Counted from the first letter of the stretch, positions 32,582 through 39,915 are shown. The stretch: DNA of 64,000 bases from Pseudomonas brassicacearum (GCF_009601685.2 NZ_CP045701.2:4402001-4466000); one strand, 5' to 3'. Notes: a model not told the origin generated them from the sequence alone. Program-made: numbers and translations.

Positions 32582-32880
32582 GCGGCACCCTTCACGGTCA
32601 GTATCCCGGCCCGGAAAAGCGCTTCGTGGGTTTCGGCAATGGCCCGCGGCATGTCCGCCCACTCAACGTCGCCGGCGGCCCGGCCGTCGATGACATCGTG
32701 GCAAGCACTGCAGGCGTACACCGCGACCGTGTCGAAGCCCTTCATGCCCATGCCTTTTTGCCCGCACGGCAAATGCGCCAGGACGGTGGTCTCTGGGTTG
32801 TGGTTGCAGATGCCAGGCATACGCACGGCGCAGTCCTGGCCGTTGGCCGAAGCCCGGAGTTTCTTCGAGGTCACTCGCAT
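32578..32880 (-). CDS. DUF1364-like HNH-type nuclease protein
   Basis: 100 residues. KKLRASANGQDCAVRMPGIC NHNPETTVLAHLP and YACSACHDVIDGRA are the DUF1364 signature (lambda NinE-region-like; Cys/His metal-binding HNH relative). Overlaps neighbours on both sides. Confidence 0.82.
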   Translation of the reverse strand: MRVTSKKLRASANGQDCAVRMPGICNHNPETTVLAHLPCGQKGMGMKGFDTVAVYACSACHDVIDGRAAGDVEWADMPRAIAETHEALFRAGILTVKGAA

Positions 32881-33098
32881 GCCGGCCCACTCGCCTTTTG
32901 CTCAAGCTCAATGAGCAGCTCAAGGAAGTGCTTGGCCTTCTCCAAGTCGGCTAGACCGCCCTTGTCCCGCCAGCGAGTGACGTACTTGATCACGCTGCCC
33001 TCAGCGAACGGGATGCCATTGGCGTGGATGTATTCGATCGGCTGGATCTTGAGCGACTTGTAGTGTCCGCCTGAAACCTGTTTCGTGAGTGCGCTCAT
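32871..33098 (-). CDS. DUF3310 protein
   Basis: 75 residues. SGGHYKSLKIQPIEYIHANG IPFAEGSVIKYVTRWRDKGG LADLEKAKHFLELLIE is the complete DUF3310 pattern, widespread in phages and sometimes described as nucleotide-kinase-like. TGATG junction with the loader gene. Precise function unknown. Confidence 0.88.
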   Translation of the reverse strand: MSALTKQVSGGHYKSLKIQPIEYIHANGIPFAEGSVIKYVTRWRDKGGLADLEKAKHFLELLIELEQKASGPACE

Positions 33099-33892
33099 CA
33101 AAAACCCTCCTTACCGCGCTGAGATTCCCATTCAAATGGGACGGCGATCGCGCCGCCTTCCCGCAGACGATCAAAGCAACGCTCACCCATAGCGCCTGGG
33201 AGCATGCCGGCGTCGAGGTTTGAAATGACCACCGTAGGGCGCATCTGCTCGTAACGGCCGTTGATGATCGAGAACAATGTGGTGAGCTCGAAATCGCTAG
33301 GGGTCTCCTTGCTCACGCCAATTTCGTCGAGGATCAGCAGCGACGGTCCGATTAGCCCAGAGAGGATCTGGCTTTCGGTGCGCTCGCTCCCTTTCGCGTA
33401 GGTTGATCGGATCTCCTGCAACACAGTGCCGAGCGTTCGGTACACGGCTGTCGCGTCTGTTTTCTTCATGATTTCGGCGGCGATGGCCACGCCCAGGTGC
33501 GTCTTACCGGTGCCGGGCTTCCCCAGCAGCAACAAGCACCGCCCGGTAGGGGCTATTTCGGAAAATTTGTCTGCGTACTTGGTGCAGATCCTCAGCGCCT
33601 CCTTCTGATCGGGTGAGACGGCGAGGTACCCAGACAGCGTTTTCCCGGCGAACCGCTTGGGGATCAGCGCGGACCCAAGCTTCAGCGCCAACTCCTGCCG
33701 AGCCTGAGCCCTGATGCGCTCCTGCTCTTCTGCCTTCGCAATGACCTGGCACTGCGGGCAGACGGTCTTGAATTCACGGCCGAAGATGACGTTGACGGTC
33801 TGCGGGTACTGACCGTGCTCGTCGCAAATACCGGTCGACTTGTGCGGCGCCGGCAGTGCGCTCGGCATGGTGATCACGTTTTCAGATGCCAT
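33098..33892 (-). CDS. DnaC-like helicase loader (AAA+ ATPase)
   Basis: 264 residues. Zinc-ribbon-like start (CDEHGQYP ... VCPQC), then LLLLGKPGTGKTHLGVAIAA (Walker A), LLILDEIG (Walker B) and VVISNLD (sensor). IstB/DnaC family; loads host DnaB at the phage origin. Overlaps the initiator gene by 11 bp. Confidence 0.9.
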   Translation of the reverse strand: MASENVITMPSALPAPHKSTGICDEHGQYPQTVNVIFGREFKTVCPQCQVIAKAEEQERIRAQARQELALKLGSALIPKRFAGKTLSGYLAVSPDQKEALRICTKYADKFSEIAPTGRCLLLLGKPGTGKTHLGVAIAAEIMKKTDATAVYRTLGTVLQEIRSTYAKGSERTESQILSGLIGPSLLILDEIGVSKETPSDFELTTLFSIINGRYEQMRPTVVISNLDAGMLPGAMGERCFDRLREGGAIAVPFEWESQRGKEGF

Positions 33893-34802
33893 AGGTGCCG
33901 TCCTCTCGCTTGGTCAGGCCAGCGGTGTAGTTACGTTGGGCGAATCCGTTGTGGCGCGAAGGCTGAACGGGCTTCAGCTGACGAACGTTGTTGGCCTTGG
34001 CCCTGTCCGACTTCACCCAACCGACCAACAGCGATACCCATTTGGCTTGGGTGTTCAGGCCGCCAATGGACTCGTGATGAGCTGTGAACGAAGCCATGGC
34101 TTCTCGGGTGAAGAGGTCCGGCGATACGCCGAAGTGCACGCAGTAGGTTTTCAGGAGATTGGCGTCAGGCACCCAGTCCAGCGTCATCTCCACAGGTGCC
34201 TTGGGGTCGACAGGATCCACCGATGGGCTTGGGACGTTTTCCAGACCCTGCTCGGCTGAATCCGAATTGCCCTCGCCCGCTGAGAGAGAGTGGTGTTGAT
34301 CTTGATTCAGTGAATCAGGAATCAGGAATCCACAATCAGGAATCAGGGCGTTATCGGTTGGTTGGTTAACAGGCTCTAACGGTGGTTTAACGTTAAAACC
34401 GTGTTCAGAGACATGGACTTTGCGTTGGGCGCCTGCGACTACGACGTTCTTTTTCCGTTCGTTAACAGTTAGATAGCCGTTAACGTCTGGCAACGTGCTG
34501 TCTTTTTCCGAACCGTGAGGACTCTGGTGCTTCTGGAAGTTGACGATCTCGATCACCGACTGACCTGCTACTTGGTATCGTGAAATGAAGCCGGCAGCCG
34601 CCAAACGGTTTAGGCCGGCATCCACGTCATAGTCATCGCATGGGAGAAGCTCGATCTTGATGCGCTTCACTCGGTCCTCAAGGCGTCCCTCGCGATCAGC
34701 AAGGCACCAAAGACCGATGAACATCAGTCGGTCGAACGCTGGAAGCTCCACGAGTAGTTCATTGCTGAACAGCCCGGGTTTCACATTGCGAGCGCGGGCC
34801 AT
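33882..34802 (-). CDS. O-like replication initiator with DnaT-like C-terminus
   Basis: 306 residues. N-terminal winged-helix (RNVKPGLFSNELLVELPAFD RLMFIGLWCLADREGRLEDR VKRIK) that binds DNA; a variable linker (about 110-205) whose coding DNA holds heptamer repeats; C-terminal DnaT-DNA-binding-like domain (WVPDANLLKTYCVHFGVSPD LFTREAMASF). Partner of the DnaC-like protein. First gene of the leftward early operon. Confidence 0.85.
   Translation of the reverse strand: MARARNVKPGLFSNELLVELPAFDRLMFIGLWCLADREGRLEDRVKRIKIELLPCDDYDVDAGLNRLAAAGFISRYQVAGQSVIEIVNFQKHQSPHGSEKDSTLPDVNGYLTVNERKKNVVVAGAQRKVHVSEHGFNVKPPLEPVNQPTDNALIPDCGFLIPDSLNQDQHHSLSAGEGNSDSAEQGLENVPSPSVDPVDPKAPVEMTLDWVPDANLLKTYCVHFGVSPDLFTREAMASFTAHHESIGGLNTQAKWVSLLVGWVKSDRAKANNVRQLKPVQPSRHNGFAQRNYTAGLTKREDGTYGI
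34313..34347. repeat. Heptamer iterons: candidate phage origin
   Basis: Five contiguous 7-mers: aatcagg, aatcagg, aatccac, aatcagg, aatcagg. AT-rich DNA with gttaac and ttaacgttaa motifs follows to 34400. Lambdoid phages keep their origin in the linker of gene O, at the same relative position. Confidence 0.65.
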
Positions 34803-34858
34803 TACGCCACCTCCCGTAGAATCGCAGGGAGTGGAAAAGCCACATGCGCATGATTGAA

Positions 34859-34899
34859 GTGTCGCGACACGCTTTGTCCGATCCGGAAAAGTGTCGCAA
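34859..34899. promoter_or_regulatory. Bipartite palindrome/half-site motif upstream of initiator
   Basis: gtgtcgcgacac (34859-34870) and the half-site gtgtcgcaa (34891-34899), 32 bp start to start. The same pair with identical spacing occurs at 39568-39608. Located 57-97 bp before the leftward early operon. Confidence 0.5.
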
Positions 34900-34971
34900 C
34901 GTGGAGAGTATTGCTTGGAGCGGTGTTGATGTTCATAATGGCCCCACTGTGTTTTACAAGTTGTTGGAAGA

Positions 34972-34995
34972 ACCGCCCTGCCAGGCGGTTTTTTT
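34972..34995 (+). terminator. Intrinsic terminator
   Basis: accgcc-ctgcca-ggcggt then TTTTTTT, in the divergent gap upstream of the initiator gene. Confidence 0.7.
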
Positions 34996-35080
34996 ATGCC
35001 TGCGATTCAGGCGCTATAGGTGTCCGGCGCATCCGTGGTAGCTTTTTGCTTCCACACGAAAAGGCCATTGGAGGCCGGAC

Positions 35081-35311
35081 ATGAGCGATGAAAAAGTAAT
35101 CACCCCTTTCGAACTTGGTGTTTGTGTTGCGATGCAACTTGTTGGGAAGGCGATTGCAATGAATCCACATCTGGACATCGAGGAGTTGAAGCGCGACGCG
35201 GCAGCAGTGATGGAAACGATGCCAAGCGAACCCAAGTGGGTAGGCGGGCCAGGAGTCCATCAAGCTGCGATCGAAAACCTGTTGGTTGGCATTGGCAAAG
35301 TGAAGCGGTAG
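35081..35311 (+). CDS. Small early-region protein, unknown
   Basis: 76 residues: MSDEKVITPFELGVCVAMQL VGKAIAMNPHLDIEELKRDA AAVMETM, mostly helical, soluble. GGAGG eight bases before the ATG. Lies between the initiator and cro, in opposite direction to both. I do not recognise the family. Confidence 0.6.
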   Translation: MSDEKVITPFELGVCVAMQLVGKAIAMNPHLDIEELKRDAAAVMETMPSEPKWVGGPGVHQAAIENLLVGIGKVKR

Positions 35312-35506
35312 AAATCTTGCTGGCGAGGTAGTCGAGCTTTTCGGCCGCCCCGCCATCAACCGGATAGCTTGTCTCGTTCTTCGTGTTATTCATGCCCTTC
35401 CCCTTCGTGTTTTGAATCCGCTACTGGATGGATCAACAGCCCATCTGCTGCTCTCCCTATCCGTTACCGAACGGCGGATAATTAGCCCAACGGAATCGCC
35501 GGGCGC

Positions 35507-35737
35507 TCAGGCGACCGAAAGCTCTGGCCATATTTGTTTCCAGTCATCTGGACGAAGCTCTTTCCGCGTGACACACCCACCAGTCGCCGACTCAGTCCGA
35601 GCGGCGATTTCGGCGGAAGCAGTCTTGTGGCCATACGCAATCAGCCGCAGATATGCTCGGCTCGTTCCGGTGCTGAGGACGGCTTCATCACTGGCAGTTT
35701 TCAGCCACTCAAGCAGTTGAGGATTTTTGGTCCGCAT
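35507..35737 (-). CDS. cro: Cro/YdaS-like DNA-binding protein
   Basis: 76 residues. NPQLLEWLKTASDEAVLSTG TSRAYLRLIAYGHKTASAEI AARTESATGG is a Cro/YdaS helix-turn-helix, with a short C-terminal tail (RPDDWKQIWPEL). GGGAGG before the ATG. Transcribed away from the repressor gene; the promoter (TTGCTT 35787-35792, TAATAA 35765-35770, 16-bp spacer) overlaps operator sites. Counteracts the repressor during lytic growth. Confidence 0.85.
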   Translation of the reverse strand: MRTKNPQLLEWLKTASDEAVLSTGTSRAYLRLIAYGHKTASAEIAARTESATGGCVTRKELRPDDWKQIWPELSVA

Positions 35738-35764
35738 GTCGGGCCTCCCTTTAGATACCTCGGA

Positions 35765-35820
35765 TTATTACCCGCAGGTAATTTCAAAGCAATACCTACG
35801 GGGAATTTACCTATTGGTAA
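35765..35820. promoter_or_regulatory. Repressor/Cro operator cluster and cro promoter
   Basis: Palindromes ttacccgcaggtaa (35768-35781) and ttacctattggtaa (35807-35820), with a weaker match atacctacggggaa (35792-35805). The leftward -10 for cro lies at the edge of the first site and the -35 between sites. Consensus TTACCYNNNGGTAA. Confidence 0.75.
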
Positions 35821-35840
35821 CGGTAACGGATGATTCGCGG

Positions 35841-36581
35841 ATGGAAATTTCAGATATTCGCCGCGAAAATTTGCGGGCACTCATGAAGCAGCGCTTTGAT
35901 GGAAAGCAGGCCAGGCTGGCCGATGCTTTAGGAAAGAGCGCCAATTACATATCGCGCTGTCTCTCGACTGCACCATCATCTGCTGGTAGTAAAAACATCG
36001 GGGAGGACTTCGCTCGGGACATCGAGATGAAACTCGGCCTGGAGCGTTATCAGCTCGACCGTAAAGGCATGCACCCAGAGCTGGTGAACGTCGAGAGTAA
36101 CGCCGAGTACCTAGGCCAATTTTCGGTTTGGGACGATGACACGCCGCTGGATGATGATGAGGTATATGTGCCATTCCTCAAGGAAGTAGAACTGTCAGCG
36201 GGAAGTGGAAAGACGGTCGTAGAGCCATCACATAAGCAGAAGCTGCGCTTTGGTAAACAGACGCTTCGACGCCAAAACGTGCAACCGAGCGAAGCTGTTT
36301 GTGTAACGGTGAGCGGGAACAGCATGGAACCAGTCCTGCCCCACGGGAGCACCGTTGGCGTAGATCAGGGTTCGACCGCGATAACTGATGGAAAAATGTA
36401 TGCCCTTAACCACGGAGGCCAGCTCCGGGTAAAAACCCTATATCGCGCACCAGGTGGCGGTATCAGGATGCGCAGCTACAACCGCGACGAGCATCCAGAT
36501 GAGGAATACAGCGCCGAAGACATGCTGCAGAAAGACATCATCGTGATTGGCAAGGTCTTCTGGTACTCAGTTCTTCTATAG
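35841..36581 (+). CDS. cI: CI-type prophage repressor, S24 self-cleaving
   Basis: 246 residues. N-terminal helix-turn-helix (about 8-60, ADALGKSANYISRCLS); Ala120-Gly121 in ELSAGSGK is the LexA-type cleavage site; Ser161 in SGNSMEP and Lys198 in LRVKTLY are the catalytic dyad. RecA-stimulated self-cleavage after DNA damage should induce the prophage. Start at ATG 35841 gives the normal domain boundary; the leader is very short after the operators. A terminator follows the stop. Confidence 0.92.
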   Translation: MEISDIRRENLRALMKQRFDGKQARLADALGKSANYISRCLSTAPSSAGSKNIGEDFARDIEMKLGLERYQLDRKGMHPELVNVESNAEYLGQFSVWDDDTPLDDDEVYVPFLKEVELSAGSGKTVVEPSHKQKLRFGKQTLRRQNVQPSEAVCVTVSGNSMEPVLPHGSTVGVDQGSTAITDGKMYALNHGGQLRVKTLYRAPGGGIRMRSYNRDEHPDEEYSAEDMLQKDIIVIGKVFWYSVLL

Positions 36582-36603
36582 AGACACGCTCGCCTTACCA
36601 GAC

Positions 36604-36630
36604 AGCCCGCTTAGTCAGCGGGCTTTTTTT
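36604..36630 (+). terminator. Terminator of the repressor gene
   Basis: agcccgc-ttagtca-gcgggct then TTTTTTT. Confidence 0.8.
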
Positions 36631-36647
36631 CGTCCAAACAAAAATAA

Positions 36648-36687
36648 TTACCTATAGGTATTGACCGCCAATGTTACCCATAGGTAA
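36648..36687. promoter_or_regulatory. Second operator pair with rightward promoter
   Basis: ttacctataggtat (36648-36661) and ttacccataggtaa (36674-36687) match the cI-cro operators. TTGACC at 36661-36666 between them fits a -35 for the rightward early genes, so the repressor probably controls this promoter too. Confidence 0.7.
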
Positions 36688-36955
36688 TCTTCAGTCATTG
36701 CCGGATAACAACCGGCCTGATTGAAGGCAGCGATGAACCGGCCTCAACGGTTCAGAGGGTTGGCAACTGACCCGGGCGCGCAGCGTAAAGCGCCAAGACC
36801 AGTTATCCAGCGGGAGAACAAGCCGAAAGGCCCGCGGCTGGAAGAACAATTCGAATGAGCCCGTACCGCGCCAGTAGCGCCGAAGGGACAGCGGAGTTTT
36901 TCACTGATGCACCTGGTGACGGGTGCATTGGGAAATCAACCGAGAGGCACGCAGC

Positions 36956-37261
36956 ATGGAATCAATCATCAAGAGCGGCACGTGGATCGGCCATCTCGGC
37001 CGTGGGCTTGCTCGCAGAGAACTTCAGTTTTTGCTTTTGGTCGCGCAGGGCTTCACAGCCAAACAGATCGCACGCACCCACGATGTTGAACCGGGAACGG
37101 TGGTCAAGCGCATCTCAAACGCCATGTTCAAGCTCGGAGTGCATCGCCAATCGGCGGCGATTGCCGAAGCGATGCGGCGAGAAATCATCGTTGGACAGGC
37201 TGACAGCCCGAAACCTCAAGGTCCAGTTGGGGAATCGAACGATGGTGTTTTTATCGCTTAA
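36956..37261 (+). CDS. LuxR-type helix-turn-helix regulator
   Basis: About 101 residues. LGRGLARRELQFLLLVAQGF TAKQIARTHDVEPGTVVKRI SNAMFKLGVHRQSAAIAEAM is a GerE/LuxR output domain without any sensor part. First gene of the rightward early operon; GAGAGG precedes the ATG at 36956. Likely a phage transcription regulator; target unknown. Confidence 0.82.
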   Translation: MESIIKSGTWIGHLGRGLARRELQFLLLVAQGFTAKQIARTHDVEPGTVVKRISNAMFKLGVHRQSAAIAEAMRREIIVGQADSPKPQGPVGESNDGVFIA

Positions 37262-37270
37262 AGGAAGGCA

Positions 37271-37305
37271 AGGCATCACTTCTGCACCTTGGCGACAGGG
37301 TGCAG
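37271..37305 (+). repeat. 15-mer plus hairpin, copy 1
   Basis: aggcatcacttctgc (37271-37285) leads into ctgcacc-...-ggtgcag (37282-37305). The same 15-mer and a hairpin recur at 37977-38012. A related hairpin (tgcacctggtgacgggtgca) lies before the LuxR-type gene at about 36908-36927. Confidence 0.5.
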
Positions 37306-37337
37306 CGGGATGTAACCCAACCCCAGAGGAATAACCC

Positions 37338-37775
37338 ATGTTTGGTATTGGAAAGAAACTGTTCGGCGCCAAGCGCGCAGTCAAGAAGCTGGAAAATCGC
37401 GACCTGATGCAGGCCATCGTCGGTGGCTGCCTGCTGGTGGCTGCGGCCGATGGCGAGATCAGCAAGAACGAGGCAGCACAGATTGATATCCAGATCCGTG
37501 CCAACAAGGCCTTGGAACACTTCGGGTCGGAAATCACCAGTACCGTAAACCTGTTCACGGAACAGCTGCAGGCGGGCTTTCGCCTGGGCCGCATGAACAT
37601 CCTGCGCGAGATCCGCGACATCAAGAACAACCCCGCTGACGCCGAGGAGGTTTTCGTCAACATGCTGACCGTGGCCGAGGGCGACGGGAACATCAGCCCC
37701 GAGGAAATGAAGGTTCTCGCCGAGATCGGTGTGGAGCTGGGCCTGCGCCTCAAAGACTTCGGTATCGAGGCGTGA
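37338..37775 (+). CDS. TerB-like protein
   Basis: 145 residues. QAIVGGCLLVAAADGEISKN EAAQIDIQIRANKALEHFG and MLTVAEGDGNISPEEMKVLA EIG are two acidic helical repeats of the TerB (tellurite-resistance) fold. Found in many Pseudomonas phages; its role in infection is unknown. AGAGGAA precedes the ATG. The next gene starts inside its stop (GTGA). Confidence 0.85.
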   Translation: MFGIGKKLFGAKRAVKKLENRDLMQAIVGGCLLVAAADGEISKNEAAQIDIQIRANKALEHFGSEITSTVNLFTEQLQAGFRLGRMNILREIRDIKNNPADAEEVFVNMLTVAEGDGNISPEEMKVLAEIGVELGLRLKDFGIEA

Positions 37776-37978
37776 GCAGGCGGTTGCGGCGGCTTCTGAT
37801 CCTTTCCTGTGTGGTCTTCGCCCTGAGCCTGCTGATCAACAGCCTCGTCAATCGCGGCGCCTGCTCCTACTACGGCTACCAAACCGACTGGGAAACCAAA
37901 TATGCAGCCTTTGTGGGCTGCATGGCTAAGGTCTCTGGCAATTGGGTGCTTCGTAGCGAGCTTCGCGCCGTGCAATAG
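37772..37978 (+). CDS. Small membrane protein coupled to TerB-like gene
   Basis: 68 residues, GTG start overlapping the terB-like stop. N-terminal positive stretch (SRRLRR) and one hydrophobic helix (LLILSCVVFALSLLINSLV), then a periplasmic Cys/Tyr-rich part (GACSYYGYQTDWETKYAAFV GC). Acts perhaps with the TerB-like protein (inference). Confidence 0.65.
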   Translation: MSRRLRRLLILSCVVFALSLLINSLVNRGACSYYGYQTDWETKYAAFVGCMAKVSGNWVLRSELRAVQ

Positions 37979-38012
37979 GCATCACTTCTGCCCATTCAAT
38001 GAGTGGGCAGAA
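37977..38012. repeat. 15-mer plus perfect 9-bp hairpin, copy 2
   Basis: aggcatcacttctgc (37977-37991) continues into ttctgccca-ttcaatgag-tgggcagaa (37986-38012). It lies between convergent genes, where it may also act as a transcription stop. Confidence 0.55.
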
Positions 38013-38027
38013 GACGGAAAATGCAAT

Positions 38028-38219
38028 TTATCGAGCCCCAACTTTCTTAGCAATCTGCTCAACAAGATGCACTTCCTGAGCGTTCATTGCGGAAATCGCG
38101 CAGCCGCAAGATGCGCATTGAACGAAGTAAATAACGTGACCGCTACCCTTCACTTTAGTTTGGGTCGATAGCTCAAAAGAGCTCGAATCACATTTTGGGC
38201 ATTTCGTCGTCACAGCCAT
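38028..38219 (-). CDS. Small zinc-ribbon protein
   Basis: 63 residues. TKCPKCDSSSFEL and VQCASCGCAISAM form two CxxC knuckles separated by 28 residues, a zinc ribbon common in short bacterial proteins that track with mobile DNA. Transcribed against the surrounding early genes. Function unknown. Confidence 0.75.
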   Translation of the reverse strand: MAVTTKCPKCDSSSFELSTQTKVKGSGHVIYFVQCASCGCAISAMNAQEVHLVEQIAKKVGAR

Positions 38220-38342
38220 TTTTCAATCCGCTCCCTGATTATTGAACCTAAACCCTATCAGCTTCCCTACCTCACGAATAGCTACACCCCACGGCAGCCT
38301 GTCGCTGGCTGCCCGAGCACCTGGTACTCCCCAGCACCAGGC

Positions 38343-38390
38343 CCGCATCGGAGTGTGATCGGAGCGTGCTCCGATCACACTCCGATGCGG
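38343..38390. repeat. Perfect 48-bp palindrome
   Basis: Left arm 38343-38365 and right arm 38368-38390 are exact 23-bp reverse complements with a 2-bp centre. Each arm carries two near-copies of an 11-mer (atcggagtgtg, atcggagcgtg). It lies in the non-coding 38220-38646 gap, which otherwise contains a terminator (38521-38546) and a long weaker stem before the next gene. Confidence 0.85.
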
Positions 38391-38520
38391 ATATACAGGT
38401 GGCCACTGCCTGTCCAGTGAGCGAACAACAGAGGATCGCGCCCATGAAATAGCCCAGACCCAAGCCCTTCCAATGAAGGCACCCAGCGCTCACATAGGGA
38501 GGTCTGTGTGACGCCAACGA

Positions 38521-38546
38521 AAGCCCGGTCTCGATCGGGCTTTTTT
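38521..38546 (+). terminator. Intrinsic terminator
   Basis: aagcccg-gtctcgat-cgggctt then TTTTT; 100 bp before the next early gene. Confidence 0.7.
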
Positions 38547-38646
38547 ACGCCTGCCTTTATCCGCCAGCACTCTCCCCTGCGCCCCATGGCAAACGGCAGG
38601 TGAGCAGAGTGCTGACGAATAAACGCAACCCCAACGAGGAATCGCC

Positions 38647-38931
38647 ATGCATCCATCCATTCAACAGCGAGTCGACGGGGTCGCGGCCCTGCACGCTCGC
38701 TCTACCATCGCCACCGCCGAGTTCTACGCCCTGATCGGCAAGGAGCCACCCGTGCAGAAGATTCGCTACCAGGTCGTCACCAAGGGCGAAAGCGCGTACC
38801 ACATCGTCGAACTGGCAACCGACAAGGTGCGGGGCTTCCGCTTCACCTACAAGGAAGCGGTCAACTTCGCACAGCTGCTGGAATCGCGGGCCGACGGCAT
38901 CAAGGTCACGCTCTCGGGTGACCGACAATGA
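38647..38931 (+). CDS. Early-region protein, unknown
   Basis: 94 residues: helical start (SIQQRVDGVAALHARSTIAT AEFYALIG), then a beta-rich half (KIRYQVVTKGESAYHIVELA TDKVRGFRFTYKEAVNFAQL LESRA). CGAGGAA precedes the ATG. Overlaps the next gene (ATGA), so co-translated. Family unknown to me. Confidence 0.68.
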   Translation: MHPSIQQRVDGVAALHARSTIATAEFYALIGKEPPVQKIRYQVVTKGESAYHIVELATDKVRGFRFTYKEAVNFAQLLESRADGIKVTLSGDRQ

Positions 38932-39242
38932 TCGGCGAGCCAATGCCCAACCCGCGGGACGCAATCATCCAGGACCTGAACCAGAAGCTGGAGCAGTTTT
39001 TCGGTAGCGGGAAGACCATCCAGCAGATCGAAAGCGGCGTGAGCGCAGAGGCGCCATTCTTCGGCACCACTGCCCACCACGCAAAGCTCCGGGCCGACCG
39101 TGACAAGTTGGCGCCAGCGGTACGAGCCCAGGCCGAGGCCGGCCAGACCGCCAGCGCCGCGGCTGTCGCATTGAAGATGCACATCAAACGCGTCCAGCTC
39201 ATCGCCCGAGAAAATGGCTTCACATTCGCCGAGCCCTCATGA
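38928..39242 (+). CDS. Early-region protein with HTH-like C-terminus
   Basis: 104 residues. DAIIQDLNQKLEQFFGSGKT IQQIESG at the N-terminus, then RADRDKLAPAVRAQAEAGQT ASAAAVALKMHIKRVQLIAR ENGFTF, whose last 30 residues resemble a helix-turn-helix. Coupled to the preceding gene. An ATG at 38943 is an alternative start. Confidence 0.65.
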   Translation: MIGEPMPNPRDAIIQDLNQKLEQFFGSGKTIQQIESGVSAEAPFFGTTAHHAKLRADRDKLAPAVRAQAEAGQTASAAAVALKMHIKRVQLIARENGFTFAEPS

Positions 39243-39323
39243 GGCGAATCAACAACCAGGCGCGCCAGCGTCGAAGGCAAACATGGCTGGAGCTGCCAGC
39301 CAGCGGAATCGAAGGAGACGGCC

Positions 39324-39704
39324 ATGGCCGAGGAACAGCAGCCGACGGCGGAAGCGCTAAAGCAGCGCCGAAAGCGCGAGAAGGCAGCGGCGAAGGATGC
39401 CGCCCTGGGCATCGAGAAGTTCACGGTTGAAGTGGCCGGCGTGTTCAAGCCGGACCTGAAGCAGGTCATGAAGGCCCATGGCATCGATAACCAGCAGGAC
39501 GTTCACCAACGGCTGCTGATGAACCTCATCGCGGCCGACTTCGAGGGCCAGGCCAAGATGCTTAAGTGTGTCGCGACACCTTACGTGGCAAGCGAAAAGG
39601 TGTCGCAAGCGTTCCGAGATCAGAGCCTTCGCGCTTTAGCTAAAGACCCCGGAGAACCTGAAGACGAAGTGATCGCCCCGCTGGAATTCACCACGTCAAA
39701 GTGA
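39324..39704 (+). CDS. Early-region protein, unknown
   Basis: 126 residues. Charged helical N-terminus (ALKQRRKREKAAAKDAAL), then VEVAGVFKPDLKQVMKAHGI DNQQDVHQRLLMNLIAADFE, resembling a ribbon-helix-helix-like or capping module. AAGGAG before the ATG. Its DNA contains the bipartite gtgtcgcgacac motif at 39568-39608. Confidence 0.65.
   Translation: MAEEQQPTAEALKQRRKREKAAAKDAALGIEKFTVEVAGVFKPDLKQVMKAHGIDNQQDVHQRLLMNLIAADFEGQAKMLKCVATPYVASEKVSQAFRDQSLRALAKDPGEPEDEVIAPLEFTTSK
39568..39608. promoter_or_regulatory. Second copy of bipartite palindrome/half-site motif
   Basis: gtgtcgcgacac (39568-39579) and gtgtcgcaa (39600-39608), the same words and same 32-bp offset as 34859-34899, but inside a coding region. 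Confidence 0.5.
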
Positions 39705-39915
39705 CTTTTCCACCTCCGGCGCTTCCGATGCGAACGTAATCACCAACAGGTAACCCGCCAGCATCGGTTAGGGTCAAGCCTCCCTCTCCGCTGTTAGCAG
39801 CTGAGGCCAACCGTACAAGGTCGCCAACGGGTCTGCCGGCGGCCTTCAACTCAAGGTTAGCTCCTGCGGACAAAATCCTTACCAGATCGCCAACAGCTAA
39901 TTTATCAAAGCTCAT
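39688..39915 (-). CDS. Small repeat protein, unknown
   Basis: 75 residues. Three copies of a unit like VGDLVRILSAGANL, VGDLVRLASAANS, VGDYVRIGSAGGG at a 25-30-residue period, suggesting a small beta-barrel or trimeric repeat. AAGGAG before the ATG at 39915, just after a ccggc-gccgg hairpin. Convergent with the preceding gene, overlapping by 17 bp. Confidence 0.68.
   Translation of the reverse strand: MSFDKLAVGDLVRILSAGANLELKAAGRPVGDLVRLASAANSGEGGLTLTDAGGLPVGDYVRIGSAGGGKVTLTW

Noticed and set aside
37338..37775. Tellurite-resistance operon
   Set aside because: Only a TerB-like gene is present, with no terA, C, D or E; TerB-like proteins are common on their own in phages.
38510..38602. Short GTG frame (TPTKARSRSGFFTPAF) with a GGAGG upstream
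   Set aside because: It reads straight through a strong intrinsic terminator; likely by-product of the terminator sequence.
38272..38964. Leftward open frames across the palindrome region
   Set aside because: They cross the 48-bp palindrome and a terminator and have no family resemblance.
39239..39430. Frame starting by ATGA overlap after the gene at 38928 (MRRINNQARQRRRQTW)
   Set aside because: Its second half overlaps the better-supported gene at 39324 in another frame and has only low-complexity sequence there; a short leader peptide cannot be excluded.
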